A stretch of 43,270 nucleotides of DNA, taken from Nitrospirota bacterium. Its GTDB lineage: Bacteria > Nitrospirota > RBG-16-64-22. The position numbers and the translations under genes are program-made. Position 1 is the stretch's first letter; each line of letters starts with the position of its first letter. Of this stretch, positions 7,270-14,406 are shown piece by piece. Below the pieces are notes generated by a model. It was given only the letters and a program-made list of their open reading frames with translations. It made no database searches and was not told the DNA's origin. The stretch covers positions 1 through 43,270 of the forward strand of contig JACPZO010000165.1 of assembly GCA_016195465.1 (NCBI GenBank), given 5' to 3'.

Positions 7270-8634
7270 TACCCGAGTTACCGCAAACCATCGTTCGGCC
7301 GCCCGGCCCTCGGTCTCTTCCGAGACCCTACTGACCTTCCCCAGCTCCAGGAGGAGCCCGAGAGCCCGGCCGATAGACTGAGCCGGCTTGTTCCGGCCGA
7401 AGAGTCCTCTGCTGATGTCCGATCGCGTGAGCCCCGCCGGGTTGCCCCTGAGCGCCGCCATGATCGCGTCCGCGTCGGGATCTCCCAGGGAATCGCCGAA
7501 GATGAACCGGGCGGAGGCCTCGGCGTAATCCCAGAGACCCAGGGCCGCATTCATGTGCTCCGCCCTTACGACATACGACATATCCAGGAGCGCGTAGAGA
7601 CAGGCAAGCCGCATGACTTGGGCCTCGGCCCGCCCGATCATCGCCCCCAGGAGTCCGGGCTTGCCCTCAGAAAGGCCCTCGTACACCCGGAACCAGACCC
7701 TCCGCGCCGCCTCGTCCCTTTCCATCTCGGCGCCGCGCCTCGCGTGGTCAATCGCTTGGGAGAGCCGCCGGAGGACCGGGGCGAAGTCAACCTCGTCTAT
7801 TCGCCCGCCCTCGGGGAGGACTTTCGACCGCTTGACGCACAACCAGACGAAGCGGTTTCCGAACCCGTTCCCGATCTCAGTTCTGTCGAGGTAGCGCCGA
7901 AGCTCGTCCCTTGTCACGTGCCCCACGATTGAGATATGCGCGCCGGTCGCGTTCGCCGGGCTGTTCTTCGTCAGCGCCCGAAGGTCTCCCGTGTCCCAGG
8001 CGTCCCGAATGACTGCCGACAAGGTTGAGCCGTCCCGCTCCATCGCGCGGAGTGCGCGAGCGAATTCCGGTTCAAGAACCATGAATCTCTTGTCATCCTC
8101 GCCGGGGTCCACGCAGACTTTTTCTCCCTTGATTTCCTTGTAGATCGGATCGCGGGCCTGCCAGATCAAGCCCTCACCGGAGGAGAGTCCAGACGAGACG
8201 CGCCGGCCAGTCCAACCCTCATCAACGGACTGGAATATCCGCCTCACGTGTGCCCAGCTCGTCCCTTTCCGTCCCTTGGAAGTCACGCCGACGAGGACCG
8301 CGAAGACCTTCATCCCGTGCTCGGCGCCGTCGGCGATAAAGCGGGAGCTCGGCCCGATAACGCTTCCGAACGCCGCGAGAAACTGGGCCAGGAGCGCCAC
8401 GGAATCGGCCTCCGTGTGCGGCTCGATCGCTCGCACGATGTCGCCTGCGAGTCCGTGGTACACTTCCGCCGCCGGAGGATCGGGCCAGGGCATTTCAGTC
8501 GCCGGACTGTCCCCATCGAGCCCTTCCTGATGCCCGACAACCTGTAGCCCCAGCGCCCGCGCCTGTTCCCTGGTCCGCGCGACCATCTCCGCGTGCGCCG
8601 CTTCCGCCGCCGCAATCGGGCTCATTGCATCCAT
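7261..8634 (-). CDS. DUF3987-type replication protein of the element
   Basis: A 457-residue protein of the DUF3987 type, which in phages and islands follows a zinc-finger primase domain and is thought to act as a primase/helicase-like replication protein. Visible blocks are the P-loop-like VLVGVTSKGRKGTSW near residue 115, the Walker-B-like MVLEPEFARALRAM, a sensor-like HISIVGHVTRDELRRYL, and GNGFGNRFVWLCVKRSK. A winged-helix-like tail (LTRSDISRGLFGRNK) closes it. The P-loop is degenerate. The ATG at 8634 has GAGAGGAG eight bases upstream and overlaps the primase gene; Met4 at 8625 would instead give an ATGA overlap. Its 3' end runs into the iteron palindrome. Confidence 0.75.
   Translation of the reverse strand: MDAMSPIAAAEAAHAEMVARTREQARALGLQVVGHQEGLDGDSPATEMPWPDPPAAEVYHGLAGDIVRAIEPHTEADSVALLAQFLAAFGSVIGPSSRFIADGAEHGMKVFAVLVGVTSKGRKGTSWAHVRRIFQSVDEGWTGRRVSSGLSSGEGLIWQARDPIYKEIKGEKVCVDPGEDDKRFMVLEPEFARALRAMERDGSTLSAVIRDAWDTGDLRALTKNSPANATGAHISIVGHVTRDELRRYLDRTEIGNGFGNRFVWLCVKRSKVLPEGGRIDEVDFAPVLRRLSQAIDHARRGAEMERDEAARRVWFRVYEGLSEGKPGLLGAMIGRAEAQVMRLACLYALLDMSYVVRAEHMNAALGLWDYAEASARFIFGDSLGDPDADAIMAALRGNPAGLTRSDISRGLFGRNKPAQSIGRALGLLLELGKVSRVSEETEGRAAERWFAVTRVTT
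7568..7582. repeat. Outlying pair of ACGACATA iterons
   Basis: ACGACATACGACATA lies within the DUF3987 coding region, about 300 bases from the main iteron palindrome. The motif is the same as at 7134-7150 and 7208-7269. Confidence 0.45.
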
Positions 8635-9197
8635 TGTCTGCGCTCCTCTCCCATCAAAAGCGCGTGAGCGTCCGCCGCGAGGTCCATCGCGCGGTCGAGT
8701 TCCTCGTCCGTCCACGTTGAAACATCGAGTCCCGTCAACGATTCAATCGTTCGCTCGGCCGCCTCAAGCGCCGCGCATTCCCGGAGTGCCGCGATTCGAT
8801 CCGCCTCCCGCCGGGTCCGTTCGATCTCCCGCCGCCGAACCGCCTCATGGCGTACCTGCGGCCGCGTGTCCAAGGCGTCGAAGAACAAGCCGGAGACTTC
8901 GATCCCGAGAGCGCCCACGATCTCGGAGAGCGCGCAACCGCTCCAGCATTTCAAAAGGACGCCGCGATCTCCCTCGCGGATGCTTAGACTCGGCGAGCGA
9001 TCATCGTGCGCCGGACAACGCGCTTGCCAGCCCGGGCCGGACTTGCGCACGGCGTCGAGCCGTGCGAGGAGGTCGTCGATCGTGATCCGGCGCGCTTGCG
9101 TCGCGCCGGGAGAAGTGATATCTTGTGGGCGAGTCGTTTTTCCCTTCGCCCCCGGCCGGTCGCCACCGGTTCCGGGGGTTCTTGTTTTCGTCAGCAC
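8622..9197 (-). CDS. CHC2-type zinc-finger primase N-terminal protein
   Basis: Short relative of the DnaG N-terminal domain, 191 residues. The zinc site is C61-x2-H64 ... C84-x3-C88, within ARCPAHDDRSPSLSI and LLKCWSGCALSEI. The catalytic TOPRIM domain of a full primase is absent. Residues 115-180 are helical linker. In many phage satellites this half is paired with a DUF3987 partner, as here, where the genes overlap. GTG at 9197 was chosen because GGAGG lies six bases upstream; the open frame continues further up without such a site. The expected role is priming or template recognition in element replication. Confidence 0.8.
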   Translation of the reverse strand: MLTKTRTPGTGGDRPGAKGKTTRPQDITSPGATQARRITIDDLLARLDAVRKSGPGWQARCPAHDDRSPSLSIREGDRGVLLKCWSGCALSEIVGALGIEVSGLFFDALDTRPQVRHEAVRRREIERTRREADRIAALRECAALEAAERTIESLTGLDVSTWTDEELDRAMDLAADAHALLMGEERRQWMQ

Positions 9198-9286
9198 CGC
9201 ACACCTCCAAGAGCAAAGCCCGCCGCGAAGAACATGCCGAGAGCTGCCGGCCACCTTGCCGAAAGCCACAAGACCGCGCCGATCAT
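9191..9286 (-). CDS. 31-residue predicted membrane peptide
   Basis: The ATG at 9286 overlaps the TGA of the preceding gene (ATGA), and its stop overlaps the start region of the primase gene. The product is nearly all hydrophobic (IGAVLWL, then WPAALGMFFAAGFALGG), enough for one membrane helix. It is unrecognised. The coupling chain and the composition are the only evidence that it is made. Confidence 0.45.
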   Translation of the reverse strand: MIGAVLWLSARWPAALGMFFAAGFALGGVRC

Positions 9287-9435
9287 CGCCGGACCTCGAG
9301 CTCGCGCCGCTCGGGAGCGCACCGGATCGCCCGCTCGCGCTTCTCGCGTGCAAGCCGGATGATCTCTTCCCAAAGCTCCCGGTGCCTCCGGTCTCGGGCC
9401 GGGGAGGGGTTGCGGTTCCAGTCCGGGCGCATCAT
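9283..9435 (-). CDS. Small basic hypothetical protein (50 aa)
   Basis: The ATG at 9435 overlaps the TGA of the excisionase-like gene, and its own TGA overlaps the next ATG. The product is highly charged, with a predicted helix RRHRELWEEIIRLAREKRER in its centre. It is typical of small ORFs in phage early operons. I do not recognise a family. Confidence 0.45.
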   Translation of the reverse strand: MMRPDWNRNPSPARDRRHRELWEEIIRLAREKRERAIRCAPERRELEVRR

Positions 9436-9635
9436 CGGGCCGCCCGCCCACCGGTCTCGATCCGCGGCGAAAACCCCTCTCGGATGAGCCGGTCGATCTC
9501 CGTCTGGGGGATTCGCACGGACCGCCCAAGCCGGACGCACGCGATCCGCCGTTCCAGGATGTCGCGCCGCCATGAGGAAATCTTCCTGCCCGTCTGTTCC
9601 TCAGCCTGCCTCAGTGTCAAAAGTCGTTCGCTCAT
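9432..9635 (-). CDS. Excisionase/AlpA-like helix-turn-helix DNA-binding protein
   Basis: A 67-residue MerR-like winged HTH of the excisionase (HTH_17) type. It opens with the LTLRQAEEQTGRKISSWRRD helix-turn-helix and continues into the wing ACVRLGRSVRIPQTEIDRLI. Such proteins bind the att region and direct excision, or activate the integrase. The ATG at 9635 has GGAGGAAG ahead of it. It is the first gene of the leftward element operon, divergent from the CGNR/integrase operon, so the roughly 125-base gap between them is the natural control region. Confidence 0.8.
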   Translation of the reverse strand: MSERLLTLRQAEEQTGRKISSWRRDILERRIACVRLGRSVRIPQTEIDRLIREGFSPRIETGGRAAR

Positions 9636-9653
9636 TCCTTCCTCCCAATTAGG

Positions 9654-9683
9654 TTGACAATCACGCGCCATGTGCGCTATGGT
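9654..9683 (+). promoter_or_regulatory. Sigma70-type promoter for the leader-CGNR-integrase operon
   Basis: TTGACA (9654-9659), an 18-base spacer and TATGGT (9678-9683), about 80 bases before the leader ORF. The gap is the divergent control region of the element and is AT-richer than its surroundings. Confidence 0.45.
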
Positions 9684-9761
9684 CATAGAAAAGCATAACG
9701 ACTTGTGACGGTCAAGCATTGTAAATTCGTAATGCCACAAAGTTTCTTGGGAGGAAACGCC

Positions 9762-9794
9762 ATGACGAATTTCTTGAGGGGGACCGGGGCATGA
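9762..9794 (+). CDS. 10-residue leader peptide ORF
   Basis: GGGAGGAAACGCC then ATG 9762; the peptide is MTNFLRGTGA. Its TGA overlaps the ATG of the CGNR gene (ATGA at 9791-9794). The strong ribosome site belongs to this ORF, while the CGNR start has none of its own, so translation of the regulator is probably coupled to it. Confidence 0.5.
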   Translation: MTNFLRGTGA

Positions 9795-10540
9795 CGCGAC
9801 GCGAGGAAGAGACGCGCGCCGATCTTCTCGCGGAACTACGGAAGGCGGGAACGCGGATCGGCTCATCCGTGGACGACGTTTCCCGCTGGCTTCTTCGATT
9901 CGTCCAGCGCGAGCCGTCCAGCCTTTCCGCCGGGGACCTTTCCAACCTCAGTTATGAAATCGTCCACTTCCTCGGGCATGGAGTCCCGGACGATTCTTCC
10001 CGGCCGGTTGAATCAGGGCTGGCAAGCCCCCTCGTTCGCAAGGGCGGGACGTACATCGTCCGCAAGGGGGAATATGATCTCTCCGGTCCGTGGCCGACTG
10101 GGTGGAAGTTCTTTCCCTCCCCCGCCGACATCGAGAGATTTCAGACGTTCGCCGCCGGCGCCGTAATGTCTGCCGTCCGCGGGAACGGCCTGGTTCTCGA
10201 TCTCCCGCCGGTAGAGCTCCGACTTTCGCCGCCGTCGTGGAAGGTCCGCCCACACACGGAAGACGCGGGGGCGTTGTGGACCTACCAGATCGCGCACCTT
10301 CTCGGGAAGACCGCGCCCCGGATCCATCTCTGTCCCGAGTGCAAGACGCTCTTCCTCGCCGACCGCGTAGATCAGAAATTCTGTTCCCCCCGGTGCCAGC
10401 AGAAGGACGCAACGCTTCGCTACCGCGAGAGACATGGACTTATATCCGGCCGCCCGAGAGGACGGCCGCGAAAGACGGAGACGCAACCGCCCAAGACCGC
10501 CAAACCGAAAGGGGGCAAACATGGCAAGAGCAAACGGTAA
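9791..10540 (+). CDS. CGNR-type zinc-finger protein with AT-hook-like tail
   Basis: A 249-residue protein. The C-terminal zinc finger is CPECKTLFLADRVDQKFCSP followed by RCQQKDATLRYR, with ligands C181, C184, C198 and C202, as in CGNR (ABATE-type) regulators. Residues 1-150 are an unassigned, probably helical domain. After the finger, the segment RGRPRKTE and a lysine-rich tail suggest binding to the DNA minor groove. It is encoded just ahead of and overlapping the integrase by 20 bases, so it is probably co-expressed and a candidate regulator of integration/excision. The start is set by the coupling with the 10-residue leader. Confidence 0.75.
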   Translation: MTRREEETRADLLAELRKAGTRIGSSVDDVSRWLLRFVQREPSSLSAGDLSNLSYEIVHFLGHGVPDDSSRPVESGLASPLVRKGGTYIVRKGEYDLSGPWPTGWKFFPSPADIERFQTFAAGAVMSAVRGNGLVLDLPPVELRLSPPSWKVRPHTEDAGALWTYQIAHLLGKTAPRIHLCPECKTLFLADRVDQKFCSPRCQQKDATLRYRERHGLISGRPRGRPRKTETQPPKTAKPKGGKHGKSKR

Positions 10541-11705
10541 GGATCGCGGGATCGTCGAGAAGCCGCCGGGCTCGGGAAGGTGGTGGGTTCGTGTCCACGC
10601 GCACGGCCGGGAGCGTCGCTATCGGTGCGACTCAAAGGGCCAGGCGAAGGCCCTTTATGGCCGACTCCGGGCCGATCTCCGAGAGGAGAAGTTCTTCCCG
10701 GAGAAGTACGCCGCGAAGAAGGACATCACGCTTCGCGCGTGGACGGACCGCTGTCTCGCGGGATCGGCGAACCGGGGCTTGCGGAACGAAAAGAGGTACG
10801 GCCGTTTCTGGAAGCACCTCATCGGCAAGCGGCTTCTCCGGGAAGTGACGACGGAAGACTTGCGGCGAGTACAGGCCAGGCTCCGCGAGAAGGGCGAGAA
10901 GTCGGCGGGAACGGTCAACCGATACTTCGCCTATCTCCGGCGCGTTTTCTCTCTCGCCGCCAAGGACGGACTTCTCGACCGGAACCCATGCTCGGGGATC
11001 AAACTCCTCCCGGAAGCGAAGCGGACGCGGTTTCTCTCGGACGGGGAGATTGCCCGGCTCAAGGAAGCCATGTCGCCGAAGGATTGGGATCTCGTCGCCT
11101 TCGCCATCGAGTCAGGACTGCGCCGGGCGGAACAGTTCAACCTCCGATGGGAGGACGTATCGCTCGACGCCGGGACGCTGACCATTCCCCTCCCGAAGGG
11201 CGGACGGACAAGGCATGTCCCCCTTACGCCCTACGCCCTCGGGATGCTCAGGAAGGCGGATTCCTTCCTCGTGTCTCCTTGGGTCTTTCCCGCGCCGACA
11301 AAACCGAGCCGGCCGCGAGAGTCGCAAGCGTTCGTCAACCGCGTCTTCCTCCCGGCCCTCGATGAGGCGGGGATCGAGGGGGCGTCATGGCACACCCTAC
11401 GGCATACCGCCGCCAGCCGCCGAGTCATGGCCGGGGCCGATCTCACCTCCGTCCAGGCGTTCCTCGGCCATCGGGACATTGCGACCACCCTCAGATACGC
11501 CCACCTCAGCCAGACCCACCTCCGGGAAGCTGTGTCACGCGGGAGCCTTGGAGGGGAAGGGCGGGCGGAAACCGGGAATCCGGCTAAAAACCCGGACGGA
11601 ACCGGGACTAAAACCGGGACCGACGCGATCCGTCAGGATGGAGCCGGGAAGGGGAGCGAGAGGCAAGCCGTTGATAATCCGGCGGGAATTGGTGGCGCGC
11701 CCTAG
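10521..11705 (+). CDS. Tyrosine recombinase / site-specific integrase
   Basis: Catalyses integration and excision at tRNA-Arg(ACG). In its 394 residues there is an N-terminal arm-binding segment (1-65), a SAM-like core-binding domain (70-155) and a catalytic domain (168-335). The active-site residues are R201 (ESGLRRAEQ), H291-x2-R294 (HTLRHTAAS), H317 (LGHRDIATT) and Y326. The ATG at 10521 overlaps the CGNR gene. The C-terminal tail is disordered and contains the TGTKTGT repeat. The stop codon TAG (11703-11705) lies inside the 46-bp att core, so the last codons are tRNA sequence; recombination leaves them unchanged because both att copies are identical. Confidence 0.93.
   Translation: MARANGKDRGIVEKPPGSGRWWVRVHAHGRERRYRCDSKGQAKALYGRLRADLREEKFFPEKYAAKKDITLRAWTDRCLAGSANRGLRNEKRYGRFWKHLIGKRLLREVTTEDLRRVQARLREKGEKSAGTVNRYFAYLRRVFSLAAKDGLLDRNPCSGIKLLPEAKRTRFLSDGEIARLKEAMSPKDWDLVAFAIESGLRRAEQFNLRWEDVSLDAGTLTIPLPKGGRTRHVPLTPYALGMLRKADSFLVSPWVFPAPTKPSRPRESQAFVNRVFLPALDEAGIEGASWHTLRHTAASRRVMAGADLTSVQAFLGHRDIATTLRYAHLSQTHLREAVSRGSLGGEGRAETGNPAKNPDGTGTKTGTDAIRQDGAGKGSERQAVDNPAGIGGAP
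11599..11623 (+). repeat. Right copy of the 25-bp repeat near attR
   Basis: Exact copy of 3497-3521 within the integrase 3' coding end (the TGTKTGT codons). It is 69 bases from the att core, against 142 bases for the left copy. It may be an arm-type integrase site, or a coding repeat that was duplicated. Confidence 0.55.
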
Positions 11706-11737
11706 AGGATTCGAACCTCTGACCTACAGATTCGTAG
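11692..11737. repeat. attR: 46-bp repeat within the intact tRNA-Arg
   Basis: Identical to 3309-3354. This copy is part of the complete tRNA gene and also carries the integrase stop codon. Sequence identity starts in the anticodon loop, a usual crossover site for tyrosine integrases. Confidence 0.95.
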
Positions 11738-11769
11738 TCTGTCGCTCTATCCAGCTGAGCTAAGGGCGC
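11693..11769 (-). tRNA. tRNA-Arg(ACG)
   Basis: Class I tRNA, 77 bases with encoded CCA. Acceptor GCGCCCT/AGGGCGC, D-arm AGCTCAGCTGGATAGAGC, anticodon stem ACAGA/TCTGT with loop CTACGAA (anticodon ACG), and TTCGAAT T-loop. A34 is the substrate of TadA, whose gene lies just beyond the inserted element. It is the integration target of the element. Confidence 0.97.
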
Positions 11770-11785
11770 AAGAAAACAAAACGAA

Positions 11786-11878
11786 CCGGAGAACCGGGGA
11801 AACGGAGAATCGGAGAAAGACCCGCCGGGCCTTTTTGCATCTCTCCGGCTCCCCGATTCTCCCGTTCCCCGTTTCCGG
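11786..11878. repeat. Intergenic inverted repeat with GGAGAAC/CGGGGAAAC-type arms
   Basis: A purine-rich arm of short degenerate units (CCGGAGAACCGGGGAAACGG, continuing to 11819) faces a pyrimidine arm (11842-11878, CCCCGATTCTCCCGTTCCCC and on). It separates tRNA-Arg(ACG) from tRNA-Ser(GCU). A short GGCCCGGCGGG-type stem sits in the loop. Confidence 0.7.
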
Positions 11879-11886
11879 CTCTTTCT

Positions 11887-11981
<95 letters not shown>

Positions 11982-11998
11982 GGAAAATCTGACGCGGT

Positions 11999-12078
11999 GA
12001 AACGGGGACGGAGGGAAGCGGAGAAGAGATCCCCTGGGCCTCCCTCCCCGACTCCCCGATTCTCCCCTTCCCCGTTTC
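11999..12078. repeat. Intergenic inverted repeat, purine/pyrimidine arms
   Basis: GAAACGGGGACGGAGGGAAG and onward (11999-12030) faces CTCCCTCCCCGACTCCCCGA and onward (12039-12078). It has the same layout as the neighbouring spacer hairpins and lies between tRNA-Ser(GCU) and tRNA-Ser(UGA). Confidence 0.65.
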
Positions 12079-12089
12079 CTGCATTTTCC

Positions 12090-12175
12090 TGGCGGAGGGG
12101 GTAGGATTCGAACCCACGGGGCTTTCGCCCAACGGTTTTCAAGACCGCCGCCTTAGACCGCTCGGCCACCCCTCC
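12090..12175 (-). tRNA. tRNA-Ser(UGA)
   Basis: Class II tRNA: acceptor GGAGGGG/CCCCTCC, encoded CCA (12090-12092), variable arm GGGCGAAAGCCC, and TTCGAAT T-loop. The anticodon loop CTTGAAA within CGGT/ACCG gives TGA, reading UCA/UCG. It is the first tRNA behind serS. Confidence 0.95.
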
Positions 12176-12190
12176 AACGACCATCGAGTT

Positions 12191-12256
12191 GGTGACGGGG
12201 GGAAGCGGAGAAGGTGCTTGGGTCTTCTTTTCCCCGTTTCCCCGGTTCTCCCCTCA
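12191..12256. repeat. Intergenic inverted repeat overlapping the serS stop
   Basis: GGTGACGGGGGGAAGCGGAG (from 12191) faces CCCCGTTTCCCCGGTTCTCC (to about 12251). The pyrimidine arm abuts the serS stop codon. It could act as a processing or partial-termination structure between the synthetase message and the tRNAs. Confidence 0.6.
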
Positions 12257-13540
12257 CGTCTTCTTCCTGATGCTGTCCATTCCCCCCATGTAATCCCTCA
12301 GGGCCTTAGGGACGGCGACGCTTCCGTCCTCTGACTGAAAATTCTCGAGAATCGCCGCCACGGTGCGCCCCACGGCCAGGCCGGACCCATTCAGCGTGTG
12401 AACGAATTCCGTCCCTTTCTTCCCCGCCGGACGGTAGCGGATCGACGCGCGGCGGGCCTGGAACGCCTCGCAGTTGCTGCAAGAGGAGATCTCCCGGTAA
12501 GCGCCCCCTTCCCCCTGCCCCTGCATCCAGACCTCGATATCGTACGTCTTGGCCGCCGAGAATCCCAGATCGCCCGTGCAAAGCTCAACAACGCGGTAGG
12601 GAAGATCGAGCCTTTTCAGGACCTCCTCCGCGTGGCTCACCAGCCGTTCGAGCTCGTTGTACGACTCCTCCGGCCGGGAAATCCGCACGAGCTCGACCTT
12701 GTCGAACTGGTGCTGACGGATCAGGCCCCGCGTGTCTCGTCCGTACGCGCCCGCCTCCCGCCGGAAGCACGGCGTGTAGGCCGCGTAGGCCCGCGGAAGC
12801 GATCCTTCGTCCAGAATCTCGTCCCGGTGGAGGTTCGTCACCGGGACCTCCGCCGTCGGAATGAGAAAAAGACTCCCCCCCTCGACCTTGAACAGCTCTT
12901 CCTCGAACTTGGGAAGCTGGCCGGTCCCGACGAGGCTCTCCCGGTTGACCAGGAGGGGCGGGGAAACCTCCGTATACCCGAACTCCCGGGTATGGAGGTC
13001 GAGCATGAAATCGATCAGGGCCCGTTCCAGACGCGCGCCGGCGCCGATGAAGACTGAGAAGCGGGCCCCGGCAATCTTCGACGCCCGCTCGAAATCGACG
13101 ATCCCCAGCCGCTCGCCGACCTCCCAGTGGGGACGGGCCGTCCCCCCCAGGCGGGACTCCCCGAAGCGGCGGACCTCCCGGTTGCCCCGCTCGTCGGAGC
13201 CGGTCGGAACCCCGGGATGAGGAAGATTCGGGATCGTGAGGAACGCGTCCCAGATCTCCCGCTCGAGGCCGCCGATCTCTTCGTCCAGGCTGCGGATCCG
13301 CTCGGCGGCGCTCTTCATCTCGCCCAGTAGTGCTTCCGCCGGCTGGCCGGCCTTCTTAAGCTGCGCGATCTCCGCGGAAGCGCGGTTCCGCCGGGCCTTG
13401 AACTCGTCAACCTGTCCGCTCAGATCCCTGCGGCGCCTCTCGCGCCCGGCCAGCGAAGCGATGTCGATCGTGAGGCCTCGCCTTCTCAGCCCTTCCTCAA
13501 GGCGGTCCGGCGCTTCGCGGAGAATGCGAACGTCAAGCAT
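12254..13540 (-). CDS. serS: Seryl-tRNA synthetase
   Basis: Class II aminoacyl-tRNA synthetase that charges serine tRNAs (and starts selenocysteine synthesis where present). The 428 residues match the bacterial family. An N-terminal antiparallel coiled-coil tRNA-binding arm spans about residues 30-100. The catalytic core shows motif 2 ([20 protein letters not shown]) and motif 3 ([20 protein letters not shown], near 382-401). The start ATG at 13540 begins the conserved MLDVRILRE. Directly downstream on the same strand lie four serine tRNA genes, so enzyme and substrates may be co-transcribed and co-dosed. Confidence 0.97.
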   Translation of the reverse strand: MLDVRILREAPDRLEEGLRRRGLTIDIASLAGRERRRRDLSGQVDEFKARRNRASAEIAQLKKAGQPAEALLGEMKSAAERIRSLDEEIGGLEREIWDAFLTIPNLPHPGVPTGSDERGNREVRRFGESRLGGTARPHWEVGERLGIVDFERASKIAGARFSVFIGAGARLERALIDFMLDLHTREFGYTEVSPPLLVNRESLVGTGQLPKFEEELFKVEGGSLFLIPTAEVPVTNLHRDEILDEGSLPRAYAAYTPCFRREAGAYGRDTRGLIRQHQFDKVELVRISRPEESYNELERLVSHAEEVLKRLDLPYRVVELCTGDLGFSAAKTYDIEVWMQGQGEGGAYREISSCSNCEAFQARRASIRYRPAGKKGTEFVHTLNGSGLAVGRTVAAILENFQSEDGSVAVPKALRDYMGGMDSIRKKT

Positions 13541-13623
13541 CGTCTCTCCGGCCCCCTACCCGCGAGCCGAAAAATGGTAACATTCAAAGACCCGACAAGT
13601 CAACGCGGAGGCCGTCCCCATCG

Positions 13624-14406
13624 TCAGCCCCGGCGGTTCGCGATCCGCCGCTCCAAGCCGGCGATTTTTACCTTGATGGCCTCGGGATTCGGGTAGCGGT
13701 CGCGGATTTCGCGGTACCGGCCGAGCGCTTCGTCGAGTTTTCCTTGTTCCTCCAGGCAGGCCGCAAGCTGATACCGGATCTCCATCTCCAGCTCGGCCTC
13801 CGGATACCGCTCCAGGAGATCGCCAAAGACGCGGGTCGCTTCTTCCGGCTCCCCCTTGACCACGTACGCCCTCCCGATCAGGTACAGGGCCCGGGGGACG
13901 AGCGGACTGTCGGGAAAATCCCGGACGAATTTCTCCCATTCCGCTCGCGCCCGATCCACGTCCCCGAGCCGGAAGCGGCATCCCGCCATCTGAAAGCGGG
14001 CGCGCGCGGCGAACTCGCCTTCCAGCCCATGAATCAGAACGCGCCGGTACTCGTCGAGGGCCCGGCGATCGTCGGAAAACCGGGTCTCGTACAGTTCCGC
14101 GAGACGGAACTGGCTCTCGGCCGCCCGCGGCGACTCCGGGTAGTGCCGCAAGACCGACCGGTACGCCGCCAGCGCCTGGCGCGGATCGCTCAGATAGAGA
14201 TCGGCGGTGCGGCCGATCCAGTAGAGGGCGTCATCCGCGGCCCGGGAGAGAGGAAACGTCTCCACGGTATCCCGGTAGGAGCGGACCGCGCCGGCGTAGT
14301 CCGCGGCCCGCCATTTCTCTTCGGCTGCTTCGAGCCGCGCCGCCGGCCCCGCCTCGCACCCCCCCACGGCCAGAAAGACGGCGCCCAGAAACAGGCGGCG
14401 GATCAT
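13624..14406 (-). CDS. TPR-repeat lipoprotein (BamD/CpoB-like)
   Basis: A 260-residue exported lipoprotein: short charged N-terminus, hydrophobic stretch [13 protein letters not shown] with lipobox Cys17, then five to six tetratricopeptide-like helical hairpins ([38 protein letters not shown] and similar). Repeats of this spacing occur in BamD, CpoB/YbgF and Tol-Pal accessory proteins. A second, better BamD candidate is at 38845, so this one is probably a paralogue of envelope function. Its ATG overlaps the gyrA stop (ATGA), so it is translated from the gyrase message. Confidence 0.75.
   Translation of the reverse strand: MIRRLFLGAVFLAVGGCEAGPAARLEAAEEKWRAADYAGAVRSYRDTVETFPLSRAADDALYWIGRTADLYLSDPRQALAAYRSVLRHYPESPRAAESQFRLAELYETRFSDDRRALDEYRRVLIHGLEGEFAARARFQMAGCRFRLGDVDRARAEWEKFVRDFPDSPLVPRALYLIGRAYVVKGEPEEATRVFGDLLERYPEAELEMEIRYQLAACLEEQGKLDEALGRYREIRDRYPNPEAIKVKIAGLERRIANRRG

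Larger units (their letters stand above)
3309..11737. mobile_element. 8.4-kb tRNA-Arg-integrated element, phage-satellite-like
   Basis: The boundaries are the perfect 46-bp repeats 3309-3354 and 11692-11737. Inside are a tyrosine integrase next to attR, an excisionase-like HTH, a CHC2 primase fragment, a DUF3987 protein, an HK97 major capsid protein and small unknowns. Gene order is divergent: integrase and CGNR regulator on plus, everything else on minus. No portal, terminase, protease or tail gene is seen, nor conjugation genes. This fits a phage satellite or a much reduced prophage. The intact tRNA copy lies at the integrase end, so the host tRNA stays functional. Confidence 0.9.

Noticed and set aside
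3309-11737. Complete prophage
   Set aside because: Only a capsid gene represents virion morphogenesis, and no lysis, tail, portal or terminase genes were found.
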